This document shows, in pieces, positions 46,947 through 54,782 of a stretch of DNA of 64,000 nucleotides. The notes under the pieces were generated by a model. The model saw nothing but the letters and a program-made list of their open reading frames with translations, did not search any database and was not told where the DNA came from. The position numbers and the translations under genes were made by a program. Position 1 is the first letter of the stretch; each line of letters begins with the position of its first letter. The DNA is from Aliivibrio salmonicida LFI1238 (GTDB lineage: Bacteria; Pseudomonadota; Gammaproteobacteria; Enterobacterales; Vibrionaceae): positions 930,001 through 994,000 of the forward strand of contig NC_011312.1 in the NCBI RefSeq assembly GCF_000196495.1, written 5' to 3'.

Positions 46947-48521
46947 TTACAACCCTTGTTCTTTTGCCATCCTCATGGCGATCCGTGGTGCATCCCAAAG
47001 TGAGGGCAACAAGATTAAAGAGACAGGAACAGCGGTAATGACAATGAAGGATTGCAATGCTGATATACCACCAGATCCAAGAGAGATAAGGATTAATGCC
47101 GTTACCCCCATCATCACGCCCCAAAAGGTTCTGATAATGGCATTTGGCTCTGTTTCTCCACTGATAACCACACTGATGGTGTATGTCATCGAGTCACCCG
47201 TGGTCACAATAAAGATGGTGGTTAAAATTAGAAATAGGATTGACGTTACCATTGGCATTGGCAATTGAGAGGTCACGGCCAATAAAGCCCCCGGTAAGTT
47301 AAACCCTTCAAAAGCCGAGCTCACACTGCCTGGATTCGCAATTTCAAAAGCCAATCCTGAACCACCGACTATCGTGAACCAAAAGCACGTCACAAGCGGT
47401 GCAATAATACTAATGGTAGAGATCAATTGGCGAATACTGCGGCCGCGTGATATGCGAGCAATAAAAATCGCCATCATTGGTCCGTACCCTAAGAACCATC
47501 CCCAGAAAAATACCGTCCACCAACTTAACCAGCCTTCATCACCACGATAGGTTGCCATCGGAATGAAATTATCAATCATGCTGCCCACCCCTTGGATGTA
47601 GCCATTGACGATAAAGTTAGTTGGACCAAAAACAAGCACATAAATCATCAATGCTGACGCTAAAATAACGTTATAACGGCTAAGCATTTGCATACCACGA
47701 TTCAAACCACTTAACGCAGAAATTGTGTATAGAGCGATAGCGAATAATATGATGATGAGCTGTGTGGTAAAACCATCTGGTATATCAAACAGAGCGTTTA
47801 ACGCATAGCTCACCTGTAGACCTAAGAAACCAATCGGACCAATTGTCCCTGCCGCAACCGCGACAATACAACACGCATCAATCAATGCACCTGTGTGGCC
47901 AGTCAGTACGCGTTTACCAAAGAGAGGATAAAGTAAAATTCTCGGTTTAAGCGGTAACCCTTTGTCATAATGAAGATGCATAACAACAATGGACGTTAAG
48001 CTCCCCACGATTGCCCATGCTAAGAATCCCCAATGCATGAAAGATTGTGATAACGCATTAACCGCCGCTTGCTGTACGTTCTCTTGCGCGCCATATAATG
48101 GTGGTGCACTAACAAAATGAGCTATCGGCTCAGCCGCGGCCCAAAATACGCCTCCACCCGCTAATAAAGTACAAAAGATGATCGCCATCCAGCGGAATCC
48201 GTCCATTTCAGGTTTATCTATTCCCCCCAAAATAACTCGACCAGTACGTCCTGCTGCCAACCCTAAACCAATTAGGAATGTCAGTAATAATAAGATTTGC
48301 CAATAAGGACCAAAGACACTCACAGCCCATGCAAATCCACTATTAACAATGGTCGACAGTAATTCAGCATTCACTAACGCAAGTGAGACAAATAAAGCGA
48401 TAAAACCACCGCTATACCATAAAGCGGGGTTATCGAGCCCCAGTTTTTCTGCCGTGGATTCATTCTCTTTTATTGACGAATTCTTGCTTGAACTTTTCAT
48501 GTTATCGGTTACATCAGACAT
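46947..48521 (-). CDS. BCCT-family transporter, atypical substrate motif
   Basis: A 524-aa carrier of the betaine/carnitine/choline family with twelve predicted helices. The signature after helix 8 is present (FFWGWFLGYGPMMAIFIARISRGRSIR), but helix positions that form the aromatic betaine box in BetP-like proteins differ: GGGVFWAAAEPIAHF replaces the usual Gly-Met-Gly-x-Gly and GYGP replaces WAPF. A ligand other than glycine betaine is likely. ATG 48521 has GGAG 8 bases upstream, preferred over the open start at 48554. Confidence 0.88.
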   Translation of the reverse strand: MSDVTDNMKSSSKNSSIKENESTAEKLGLDNPALWYSGGFIALFVSLALVNAELLSTIVNSGFAWAVSVFGPYWQILLLLTFLIGLGLAAGRTGRVILGGIDKPEMDGFRWMAIIFCTLLAGGGVFWAAAEPIAHFVSAPPLYGAQENVQQAAVNALSQSFMHWGFLAWAIVGSLTSIVVMHLHYDKGLPLKPRILLYPLFGKRVLTGHTGALIDACCIVAVAAGTIGPIGFLGLQVSYALNALFDIPDGFTTQLIIILFAIALYTISALSGLNRGMQMLSRYNVILASALMIYVLVFGPTNFIVNGYIQGVGSMIDNFIPMATYRGDEGWLSWWTVFFWGWFLGYGPMMAIFIARISRGRSIRQLISTISIIAPLVTCFWFTIVGGSGLAFEIANPGSVSSAFEGFNLPGALLAVTSQLPMPMVTSILFLILTTIFIVTTGDSMTYTISVVISGETEPNAIIRTFWGVMMGVTALILISLGSGGISALQSFIVITAVPVSLILLPSLWDAPRIAMRMAKEQGL

Positions 48522-48619
48522 ACTCTGGCTCCAGTATTCAATTTGCAGCTGCAAAGGTGTGCTTGCTACCTACCCTATTATTGTTGTATTGAGTAGGTGC
48601 TCCATGTATGGGTTTCGTT

Positions 48620-49609
48620 TTACGAAATAGGCTCTAGTCCTTGCTTTAAAAAGTTAAACCAGTTTTCACCCAGTACTTTTCCGGCCTCAGATTCACTGAA
48701 TCCATGACGCATTAATCCGTTGTAGATATTTTCCATTCCTGCACTGCCACAAAACCATGGGAGTGCATCGGGCCATCCTGAATTACTGGCGGACCCCTCT
48801 CCATAATTCATCGCTTTTGACCAACGACCATTACGCATCCATTCCAACACTTCTTGTGGTTGGTTTAAGCACAAATCACTGCCAATACCTAAATGTTCTA
48901 TTCCGACCATATCGGCAGTTGTTGCTACCATTTGGCAAAAATCATCTAGGCTACATTGACTGCCATTTGGCAAATGAAATGGATATAAACTAAAACCAAG
49001 TAGTCCACCACGTTCTGCTAATGCTTTAATTACCGTGTCTGATTTATTACGTAATGCATCATGAGCAAAAGAAGGATTGGCATGACTAATACAAATAGGG
49101 CGTGACGATAAATCAATTGCTTCAAGCGTTGAACGCTCTGCACTGTGAGACATATCGACGATCATCCCTACGCGGTTCATCTCTTCAATCACTTGCTGAC
49201 CAAAACGAGTAATACCAGTATCATTTTTTTCATAACATCCCGTCGCGAGTAGACTTTGGTTGTTATAGGTCAATTGCATGATGAGCAACCCTTGTTGACG
49301 CATGACTTCAACTAAGCCAATTTCATCATCAATCGGAGAGCAGTTTTGCGCACCAAAGAAAATACCCACCTTGCCTTCCGCTTTCGCCAATTCAATATCC
49401 GCCATTGAATAGACAGGCATTATAAGATCGGCATTTTGCTCAAAGCGTAAGTTCCACTCAGCAAAACGACTCAACGTTTCTCGTGCGTTTTCGTGGTACA
49501 CCATGGTGGCATGAACCGCTGTAATGCCACTGGCTTTTAGAGTCTGAAAATACTCTCTATCCCAATTGCAGTATTGCAAACCATCGATAACAATCCGTTG
49601 TTGATACAT
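48620..49609 (-). CDS. M19 membrane-dipeptidase homologue with altered metal site
   Basis: A 329-aa TIM-barrel protein of the renal dipeptidase (M19) family. The conserved His of DMSHSAERS and of ISHANPSF are present, but the N-terminal His-x-Asp metal pair is replaced (VIDGLQYCNWDREYF) and the usual bridging-Glu region reads FFGAQNCSP. Similar dipeptidase-like proteins occur in betaine-degradation loci of Pseudomonas. It is probably a hydrolase or lyase of the pathway rather than a true dipeptidase. A clear AAGGAGCG ribosome binding site precedes the ATG. Confidence 0.82.
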   Translation of the reverse strand: MYQQRIVIDGLQYCNWDREYFQTLKASGITAVHATMVYHENARETLSRFAEWNLRFEQNADLIMPVYSMADIELAKAEGKVGIFFGAQNCSPIDDEIGLVEVMRQQGLLIMQLTYNNQSLLATGCYEKNDTGITRFGQQVIEEMNRVGMIVDMSHSAERSTLEAIDLSSRPICISHANPSFAHDALRNKSDTVIKALAERGGLLGFSLYPFHLPNGSQCSLDDFCQMVATTADMVGIEHLGIGSDLCLNQPQEVLEWMRNGRWSKAMNYGEGSASNSGWPDALPWFCGSAGMENIYNGLMRHGFSESEAGKVLGENWFNFLKQGLEPIS

Positions 49610-49665
49610 AACACGCTCCTTATTTCATTTCGGTTTCATCTAGTTGAGTAGATTTTCCATCCATT

Positions 49666-51129
49666 TTAATAAGGACGTTGATAAGCCGTTTTCACTACCG
49701 TATAAAATTCTTTTGCGTATTGGCCTTGCTCTCGTGGACCAAAGCTTGATTCTTTACGACCGCCAAATGGAACATGATAATCCGTACCTGCGGTTGGTAA
49801 GTTGACCATGACACAGCCCGTTTGAGCTTGTTGTTTGAATAACGCACTGGTACGTAAACTTTGCGTAATAATGCCGCCGGTTAACCCAAAACGAGTATCA
49901 TTGGTGGTTGCGATAGCCTCTTCTAAGTCAGCCACTCGGATCACACTTGCCATTGGTGCAAACACTTCTTCTTGGTTCACTTCCCATTTATTACTGGTAT
50001 TAATAAACAGCGTTGGAGACATGTAATAGCCTTCATGCTCAAGACTTAAACGCTCACCACCAAACGCCAATTCTGCGCCACTTTGACGTGCGTTTTCCAT
50101 CCAACCAAAGTTCGCATCCAGTTGATTACCATCAACTACCGGTCCCATGAATACGCCTTCTTCCAATGCATGCCCCACTTTAAGTTGGCTCATTCGTTTG
50201 ATTAACGCTTCAACGTACGCATCATGAATGCCATCCATAACAACCAAACGAGATGACGCGGTACATTTCTGGCCCGCCCCTGAAAACGATCCGGCAATGG
50301 TGGCTTCAACCGCAATGTTAATATCGGCATCATCTGCAATAACGAGTGCATTTTTACTGCCCATTTCTAGCTGACAACGCACAAAGTTTGGAGCGGTTGC
50401 TGTTGCTACTTTACGACCAGTATCAACAGAGCCCGTAAAGCTCACACCGTTTATCTCTTTTGAGTTAATCAGTGCGTTACCTACTTGAGATCCATTGCCT
50501 AACACCAGATTGAACGTCCCTTCGGGTAAACCTTGGCGGTGAATAATTTCAGTTAATGCCACGGCACTTGCAGGCGTTAGATTTGCAGGCTTCCAAATGA
50601 CGCTATTACCAAACGCCAATGCTGGTGCAATTTTCCAAGCAGCGGTTGCGGTTGGGAAATTCCAAGGCGAAATAACCGCAATCACCCCAACGGCTTCACG
50701 CGTCACTTCAACAGAAACACCCGGTCTTACAGAATCGGCACTGTCTCCGATTTGACGTAACACTTCAGCTGCAAAATATTGGAAGAACTGACCCGCACGA
50801 TAAATCTCACCACGACCTTCCATAAAAGGCTTACCTTCTTCACTCGAAAGTAAACGGCCTAATTCATCACAACGTGCAATTAACTCATCACCAATCGCTT
50901 GTAATACGGCTTGCTTACGCTCTAGTGGTGTTCTTTCCCACTCAGGCTGTGCTTTTTTGGCCGCTGAAATCGCATCTTGAACTTGGCTTTCACTGGCTTG
51001 AGCAAAATGACCTAAATGTTGGCTAATATCTGATGGGTTAATGTTCGCAATCGTACTGATGCCTGATTGCCATTCTCCGCCGATGTACAACGATTTTTCT
51101 GCTGAGATATTTTGTGCTTGAACTGTCAT
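49666..51129 (-). CDS. NAD(P)-dependent aldehyde dehydrogenase (semialdehyde type)
   Basis: A 487-aa aldehyde dehydrogenase resembling 2-oxoglutarate-semialdehyde and succinate-semialdehyde dehydrogenases. Visible are ISPWNFPTATAAWKIAPAL (Asn of the oxyanion hole), SFTGSVDTGR (cofactor loop), the general base in LEMGSKNALVI and the catalytic Cys in GAGQKCTASSR. ATG 51129 has AAGGAAAG upstream, preferred to the extension to 51192. It probably oxidises an aldehyde formed from the imported compound. Confidence 0.88.
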   Translation of the reverse strand: MTVQAQNISAEKSLYIGGEWQSGISTIANINPSDISQHLGHFAQASESQVQDAISAAKKAQPEWERTPLERKQAVLQAIGDELIARCDELGRLLSSEEGKPFMEGRGEIYRAGQFFQYFAAEVLRQIGDSADSVRPGVSVEVTREAVGVIAVISPWNFPTATAAWKIAPALAFGNSVIWKPANLTPASAVALTEIIHRQGLPEGTFNLVLGNGSQVGNALINSKEINGVSFTGSVDTGRKVATATAPNFVRCQLEMGSKNALVIADDADINIAVEATIAGSFSGAGQKCTASSRLVVMDGIHDAYVEALIKRMSQLKVGHALEEGVFMGPVVDGNQLDANFGWMENARQSGAELAFGGERLSLEHEGYYMSPTLFINTSNKWEVNQEEVFAPMASVIRVADLEEAIATTNDTRFGLTGGIITQSLRTSALFKQQAQTGCVMVNLPTAGTDYHVPFGGRKESSFGPREQGQYAKEFYTVVKTAYQRPY

Positions 51130-51215
51130 GCTACTTTCCTTGTCTCTGAGATCCACTGCCTTTAAGTCTGGCAATAAATGATGTTTATACAAATTTAATC
51201 AAAACTACTTTCCCG

Positions 51216-51599
51216 CTATTTTGGTTCAACCGCTGCATACACAACAAATTCAACCAACATTTCTTCGCGAGCTAACCCCGCAACAATCATTGCTGCACGG
51301 TTTGGATAAGGGGCATTAAAGTATTCTGCGTACACTTTATTTACGGTTGCTAAGTACGCTCTGTCAGTCACATAAATCAATACTTGAAGTACAGAATCTA
51401 ACGACTCTCCTGCACATTCCAAAGTGTGTACTAAGTTTTTAAACGTTTGGTGAGTTTGCGCTTCAATCCCTCCCTCAACGACCGCGCCTGATTGATCAAT
51501 CGGAATTTGAGCCGTATATAGCGTGCCGTTGTTAACAATTGCCCACTCAAGAGGCGCTTTAGAGGCAAATAAATCGGTTTTTACTGAATGCTTTTTCAT
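51216..51599 (-). CDS. RidA/Rid-family protein
   Basis: A 127-aa Rid protein; members hydrolyse reactive enamine/imine intermediates and form trimers. The Arg of YPNRAAMIVAGL and Glu of VEFVVYA match the active-site Arg and Glu of RidA. It is the first gene of the minus-strand cluster, next to the divergent LysR gene, suggesting that the pathway makes an imine or enamine. Confidence 0.88.
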   Translation of the reverse strand: MKKHSVKTDLFASKAPLEWAIVNNGTLYTAQIPIDQSGAVVEGGIEAQTHQTFKNLVHTLECAGESLDSVLQVLIYVTDRAYLATVNKVYAEYFNAPYPNRAAMIVAGLAREEMLVEFVVYAAVEPK

Positions 51600-51701
51600 T
51601 TTAGTCTCACGCTCTCATTCGTCATGTAATCACAATGTTTCAATACGGTTAAATATTGCACATTGACAGATGATAAATCTAACGGTAAATTTATTACGTT
51701 C

Positions 51702-51718
51702 GATAAGAAAAACTTATC
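51702..51718. promoter_or_regulatory. Candidate LysR-regulator operator
   Basis: A perfect inverted repeat GATAAG-N5-CTTATC in the 168-bp gap between the divergent LysR and ridA-like genes. The 17-bp dyad with half-sites about one turn apart suits a LysR-family dimer. Confidence 0.55.
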
Positions 51719-51767
51719 ACTCTAGTGAGAGTTCGATAAATAAAGGGCTAACAAGGCGGTCGATAAA

Positions 51768-52646
51768 ATGAGCATTAAATTACAACAATTAAAACATTTT
51801 ACTTTAGTCGTAGAAGAAGGCGGGTTTCGTGCCGCCTCTGGCCGTGCAAATCGATCGCAAGCCGCACTATCAACCTCAATTAAAGAACTCGAACGAATTT
51901 TAGAACAACCTTTATTTGAAGCCGGAAACAAATCAAAACTAACGCCTTTTGGTGAAATTTGCTTTCCAAAAATAACTCAGTTTTTAGACGTCTATGACCG
52001 ACTCACTAATGATTTACGTGCGGATGCCGCAGGACAACAAGGACGCGTTCGGATTGCCAGTGTTCCTTCTGTTGCCGCAAAATTAATCCCGAGTGTGCTA
52101 GGCGCATTCAGTGAAAAATACCCTAACGTAGAAGTCAGCCTAATTGATGACAATGCCGCAGGTGTAGAAGCTCGCCTACTGTCAGGAGAGGTCGATTTAG
52201 CGCTAGGAAATTATTCACAATTGGAAGAAAAAGCCATTCACTTTACCCCGTTGATAAGCGATCCTATTGGTGTTGTCTGCTTAAAAGACAATCCTATCGC
52301 CACTCATCCTGAAGGGATCGAATGGAAAACATTACTTAAACAAACTTTCATTAGAAACGGAACTTGTACATTGCTTAACTCAACACCAGCTCGAGTACTC
52401 AGTGAGCAAGCCTTATATTCTGTTGAAAACATTACTTCTTTATTTTCAATATTAGAATTAGGAATAGGAATAACGACACTTCCGAAATTAGCCTTCCCAA
52501 CCAATGAGACTCGTTTAGTGTGGATCCCTCTTATCGATCCTCCATTAGAGCGACAAATTGGCATATTTCAACTCGCTGATAGAACTATTTCGCCACAAGC
52601 ACAGCAGTTTTATGATCTTTGCATTCAATATTTAAATTATAAATAA
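51768..52646 (+). CDS. LysR-family transcriptional regulator
   Basis: A 292-aa regulator with the N-terminal winged helix-turn-helix (FRAASGRANRSQAALSTSIKELERIL) and a periplasmic-binding-like effector domain. It is divergent from the ridA-aldehyde dehydrogenase-dipeptidase-BCCT cluster, so it most probably controls that cluster in response to its substrate. Monocistronic. Confidence 0.92.
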   Translation: MSIKLQQLKHFTLVVEEGGFRAASGRANRSQAALSTSIKELERILEQPLFEAGNKSKLTPFGEICFPKITQFLDVYDRLTNDLRADAAGQQGRVRIASVPSVAAKLIPSVLGAFSEKYPNVEVSLIDDNAAGVEARLLSGEVDLALGNYSQLEEKAIHFTPLISDPIGVVCLKDNPIATHPEGIEWKTLLKQTFIRNGTCTLLNSTPARVLSEQALYSVENITSLFSILELGIGITTLPKLAFPTNETRLVWIPLIDPPLERQIGIFQLADRTISPQAQQFYDLCIQYLNYK

Positions 52647-52787
52647 CAATTTATTATTTTCATATAACAGAGATAACTAAATATATTATTAAGTGAATAA
52701 GATCACAACATTCATTTCTCATGGTTATATTTTATAAATAAATCTTCATAATAATAATTCCAATCCATTACCGTAAACATAAGATGA

Positions 52788-53096
52788 CTATATTATATCG
52801 AACTATTTTTTCAATCAGCCGTTTACAAAGGGCAAACCTCTAAATTTGAATTAAAAGAAGGCGACGCGGCGATTGTTATGCCAAATATTAGAATGGATGA
52901 ACTAGAAGTGTTGATTAATAGGAATAGTACATTTGAGGTAACGGCTATTAACATCACTCAGGAAGGGAATCACGTTATATATAGAGAAATTAGTTTAAAC
53001 GATATCGGAGAACGACCAATTAAAGACATGCACACTGGAGAAAATATATCAGCATCAGAAGTCTGTCTGTTTAAAAAAACCATCAATAGTAAATAA
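52788..53096 (+). pseudogene. C-terminal remnant of an ADP-ribosyltransferase gene
   Basis: From the codon after a TGA at 52785, the plus-strand frame reads through to 53096. The segment FELKEGDAAIVMPNIRMD then ELEVLINRNSTFEV aligns with the region around the ExE motif of the two ADP-ribosyltransferases opposite (GRAISDYTFKP then DEAEILVKPNTYFQV). Glu-Leu-Glu matches Glu-Ala-Glu. The YRG and STS parts and the signal peptide are missing, and stops lie upstream, so it is a 5'-deleted third copy. An ATG at 52878 could yield a 72-aa piece but would lack a functional domain. Confidence 0.7.
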
Positions 53097-53177
53097 CAAA
53101 ATCCATAATATATATACCACAATATTTCAAATTAACTATTAATAGCCATAAACTTATTTATTCCATTAAATAAAAAT

Positions 53178-53202
53178 AGGTCTCCTCATAATTAGGAGAC
53201 CT
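53178..53202. terminator. Terminator after the ADP-ribosyltransferase operon
   Basis: AGGTCTCCT (53178-53186) pairs perfectly with AGGAGACCT (53194-53202) around CATAATT. On the minus strand a U-rich tail follows, ending the toxin transcript. Confidence 0.85.
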
Positions 53203-53208
53203 TTATGT

Positions 53209-53985
53209 TTAAATACAAAAAAGAGATGAACGGGAACGTAAGGATATTTCATCGCCACTAAAACTGTCATAAATAGCAACATCAGGTTCGATACTCAAAT
53301 GACGTCCAGGATTTTTTATCTCCTTTAATTTAATGAAGTTGTATTCTATCGAATGTCGTTCAATCGCTTCCACCTGAAAATACGTATTGGGTTTAACCAG
53401 AATTTCAGCTTCATCAGGCTTAAAGGTGTAATCGCTAATAGCCCTACCTGACGATTTTAAATCAATTTTAAATTGAGCAGCAGAAAGAGAGACTTCTTCA
53501 TTCGTTGCTGAAGCAGAAAAGTTTCTCGCAAAACTAGAGTTTGTACTCGTTGATAGAAAGGCTTTTTCATGCAAAATATCACCAACATTGAGTTTTTCTA
53601 ACAAGCTATCTTTGATTGAAGATCCTCGATACACCGTTCCCCGATAATTCGGGAGTTTATTAAGAGCCCCTCGTAAGCTATCTACCTTTCCTTTTACACT
53701 TTCATATATCCCTAGTTTCAAAAAGTCCGTCGATTTTCCTGTCCGTAGAAATTGATTCATAATATGATGATCAACTCGGCCATACGCTTTCATAGCCGAG
53801 TACTCATTTGGGAGCAATTTTTTTGCAGCCTTAACATGGTGAGCCTTTACCCAATCCATTAGATTTTCTGTAATTTTCTCTTCTTCAAAGAAAGTTAATT
53901 CCCTTCCTTTAAACTCTGAGAAATCTTCGGATTGCGCTAAGAATGACATAAACGTAAAAAAGATAACTACCACAGTTTTAAACAT
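53209..53985 (-). CDS. Secreted mono-ADP-ribosyltransferase, copy 1
   Basis: A 258-aa protein with a signal peptide (residues 1-~19). It shows the R-S-E triad of arginine-type mono-ADP-ribosyltransferase toxins: YRG with Arg120, STS at 145-147 (FLSTSTNSSFARNF), and the ExE motif (Glu192-Ala-Glu194 in PDEAEILVKPNTYFQVEAIE). ExE, not QxE, suggests Arg as the modified residue. A tandem paralogue lies 24 bp upstream. Secreted ADP-ribosyltransferases (halovibrins) are known in Aliivibrio fischeri; whether this is one of them cannot be told from sequence alone. Confidence 0.82.
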   Translation of the reverse strand: MFKTVVVIFFTFMSFLAQSEDFSEFKGRELTFFEEEKITENLMDWVKAHHVKAAKKLLPNEYSAMKAYGRVDHHIMNQFLRTGKSTDFLKLGIYESVKGKVDSLRGALNKLPNYRGTVYRGSSIKDSLLEKLNVGDILHEKAFLSTSTNSSFARNFSASATNEEVSLSAAQFKIDLKSSGRAISDYTFKPDEAEILVKPNTYFQVEAIERHSIEYNFIKLKEIKNPGRHLSIEPDVAIYDSFSGDEISLRSRSSLFCI

Positions 53986-54009
53986 TCGTATATTTCCTAA
54001 ATTAATGAA

Positions 54010-54765
54010 TTAACGACAGAACATCTGCTGCCAACGAGAAGGAGGCAGCTGCTCACCTGAATATAAATTGAACAGTCGATCGCTTCCCATACGAACCGAT
54101 CTTGGCAACACCGTTTCTAGTGAGATGTAATTATTAAGAGCGCCTCGTTCAATACCTGTCACCTTAAAATAACTGTTCGGAGAAATAACCACTTCGGCCT
54201 CTGAGCTATAGTCTGAAATGGATGCAATTGAAAAACTGCGTCGATTTGTCTCAATATGAAAAAGAGCCCTTACTGTGCGATTACCTGAATTAGGAGGCAC
54301 AACGGCAAAACGTCGAGCAACTTCAGGAATAACAGAGGTAGACAAAAAGCCTGATTCATACATAACATCGCCTACCTCTAGCTGTTCTATCATCGCTTTA
54401 TTTGACCATGTACCTCGATAAGTTGTGCCGCGATACTCTGGCATTTTGTTTAACCCAGATTTCAATGTGCGAACAAAACCTTTGATCTCTCTACCCGATG
54501 AACCCCACGATTTCGTTTCAGCCGCATGTAAATATTGATTGGCCGTCCGGTACCCTGATATAGAAAAATCTTCCAAAGCTTCCGCTTCTGCATTGCTTAA
54601 TAATTTAGATTTCCAATTGGCATTACTTTTAGACCAATCCTTAAACCCTTCAGAAAGTTCCGTTATGGCCTCTTTCGAACGAGTGGGTTGTTTGAAAACC
54701 TCAAAAGGAGACGCAAAGGTAAACGCTGCCCACGCCCATAAAATCAAAAGAATATATTTTTTCAT
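54010..54765 (-). CDS. Secreted mono-ADP-ribosyltransferase, copy 2
   Basis: A 251-aa paralogue of the downstream gene. Signal peptide residues 1-19 (ending TFAS); then YRG with Arg117 (EYRGTTYRGTW), STS at 142-144 (GFLSTSVIPEVARRF), and Glu189-Ala-Glu191 (DYSSEAEVVISPNSYFKVTGIERG). All three catalytic elements are intact. It begins 17 bp after the large unknown secreted protein gene, so they are almost surely cotranscribed. The two copies have diverged strongly outside the motifs, implying an old duplication or separate targets. Confidence 0.82.
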   Translation of the reverse strand: MKKYILLILWAWAAFTFASPFEVFKQPTRSKEAITELSEGFKDWSKSNANWKSKLLSNAEAEALEDFSISGYRTANQYLHAAETKSWGSSGREIKGFVRTLKSGLNKMPEYRGTTYRGTWSNKAMIEQLEVGDVMYESGFLSTSVIPEVARRFAVVPPNSGNRTVRALFHIETNRRSFSIASISDYSSEAEVVISPNSYFKVTGIERGALNNYISLETVLPRSVRMGSDRLFNLYSGEQLPPSRWQQMFCR

Positions 54766-54782
54766 TGCCTATTCTCCTGAGA

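Noticed and set aside
52878..53096. Independent 72-aa gene starting at ATG 52878
   Set aside because: The same frame extends upstream without a stop to 52788 and aligns with ADP-ribosyltransferase sequence before this ATG, so it is part of a gene remnant.
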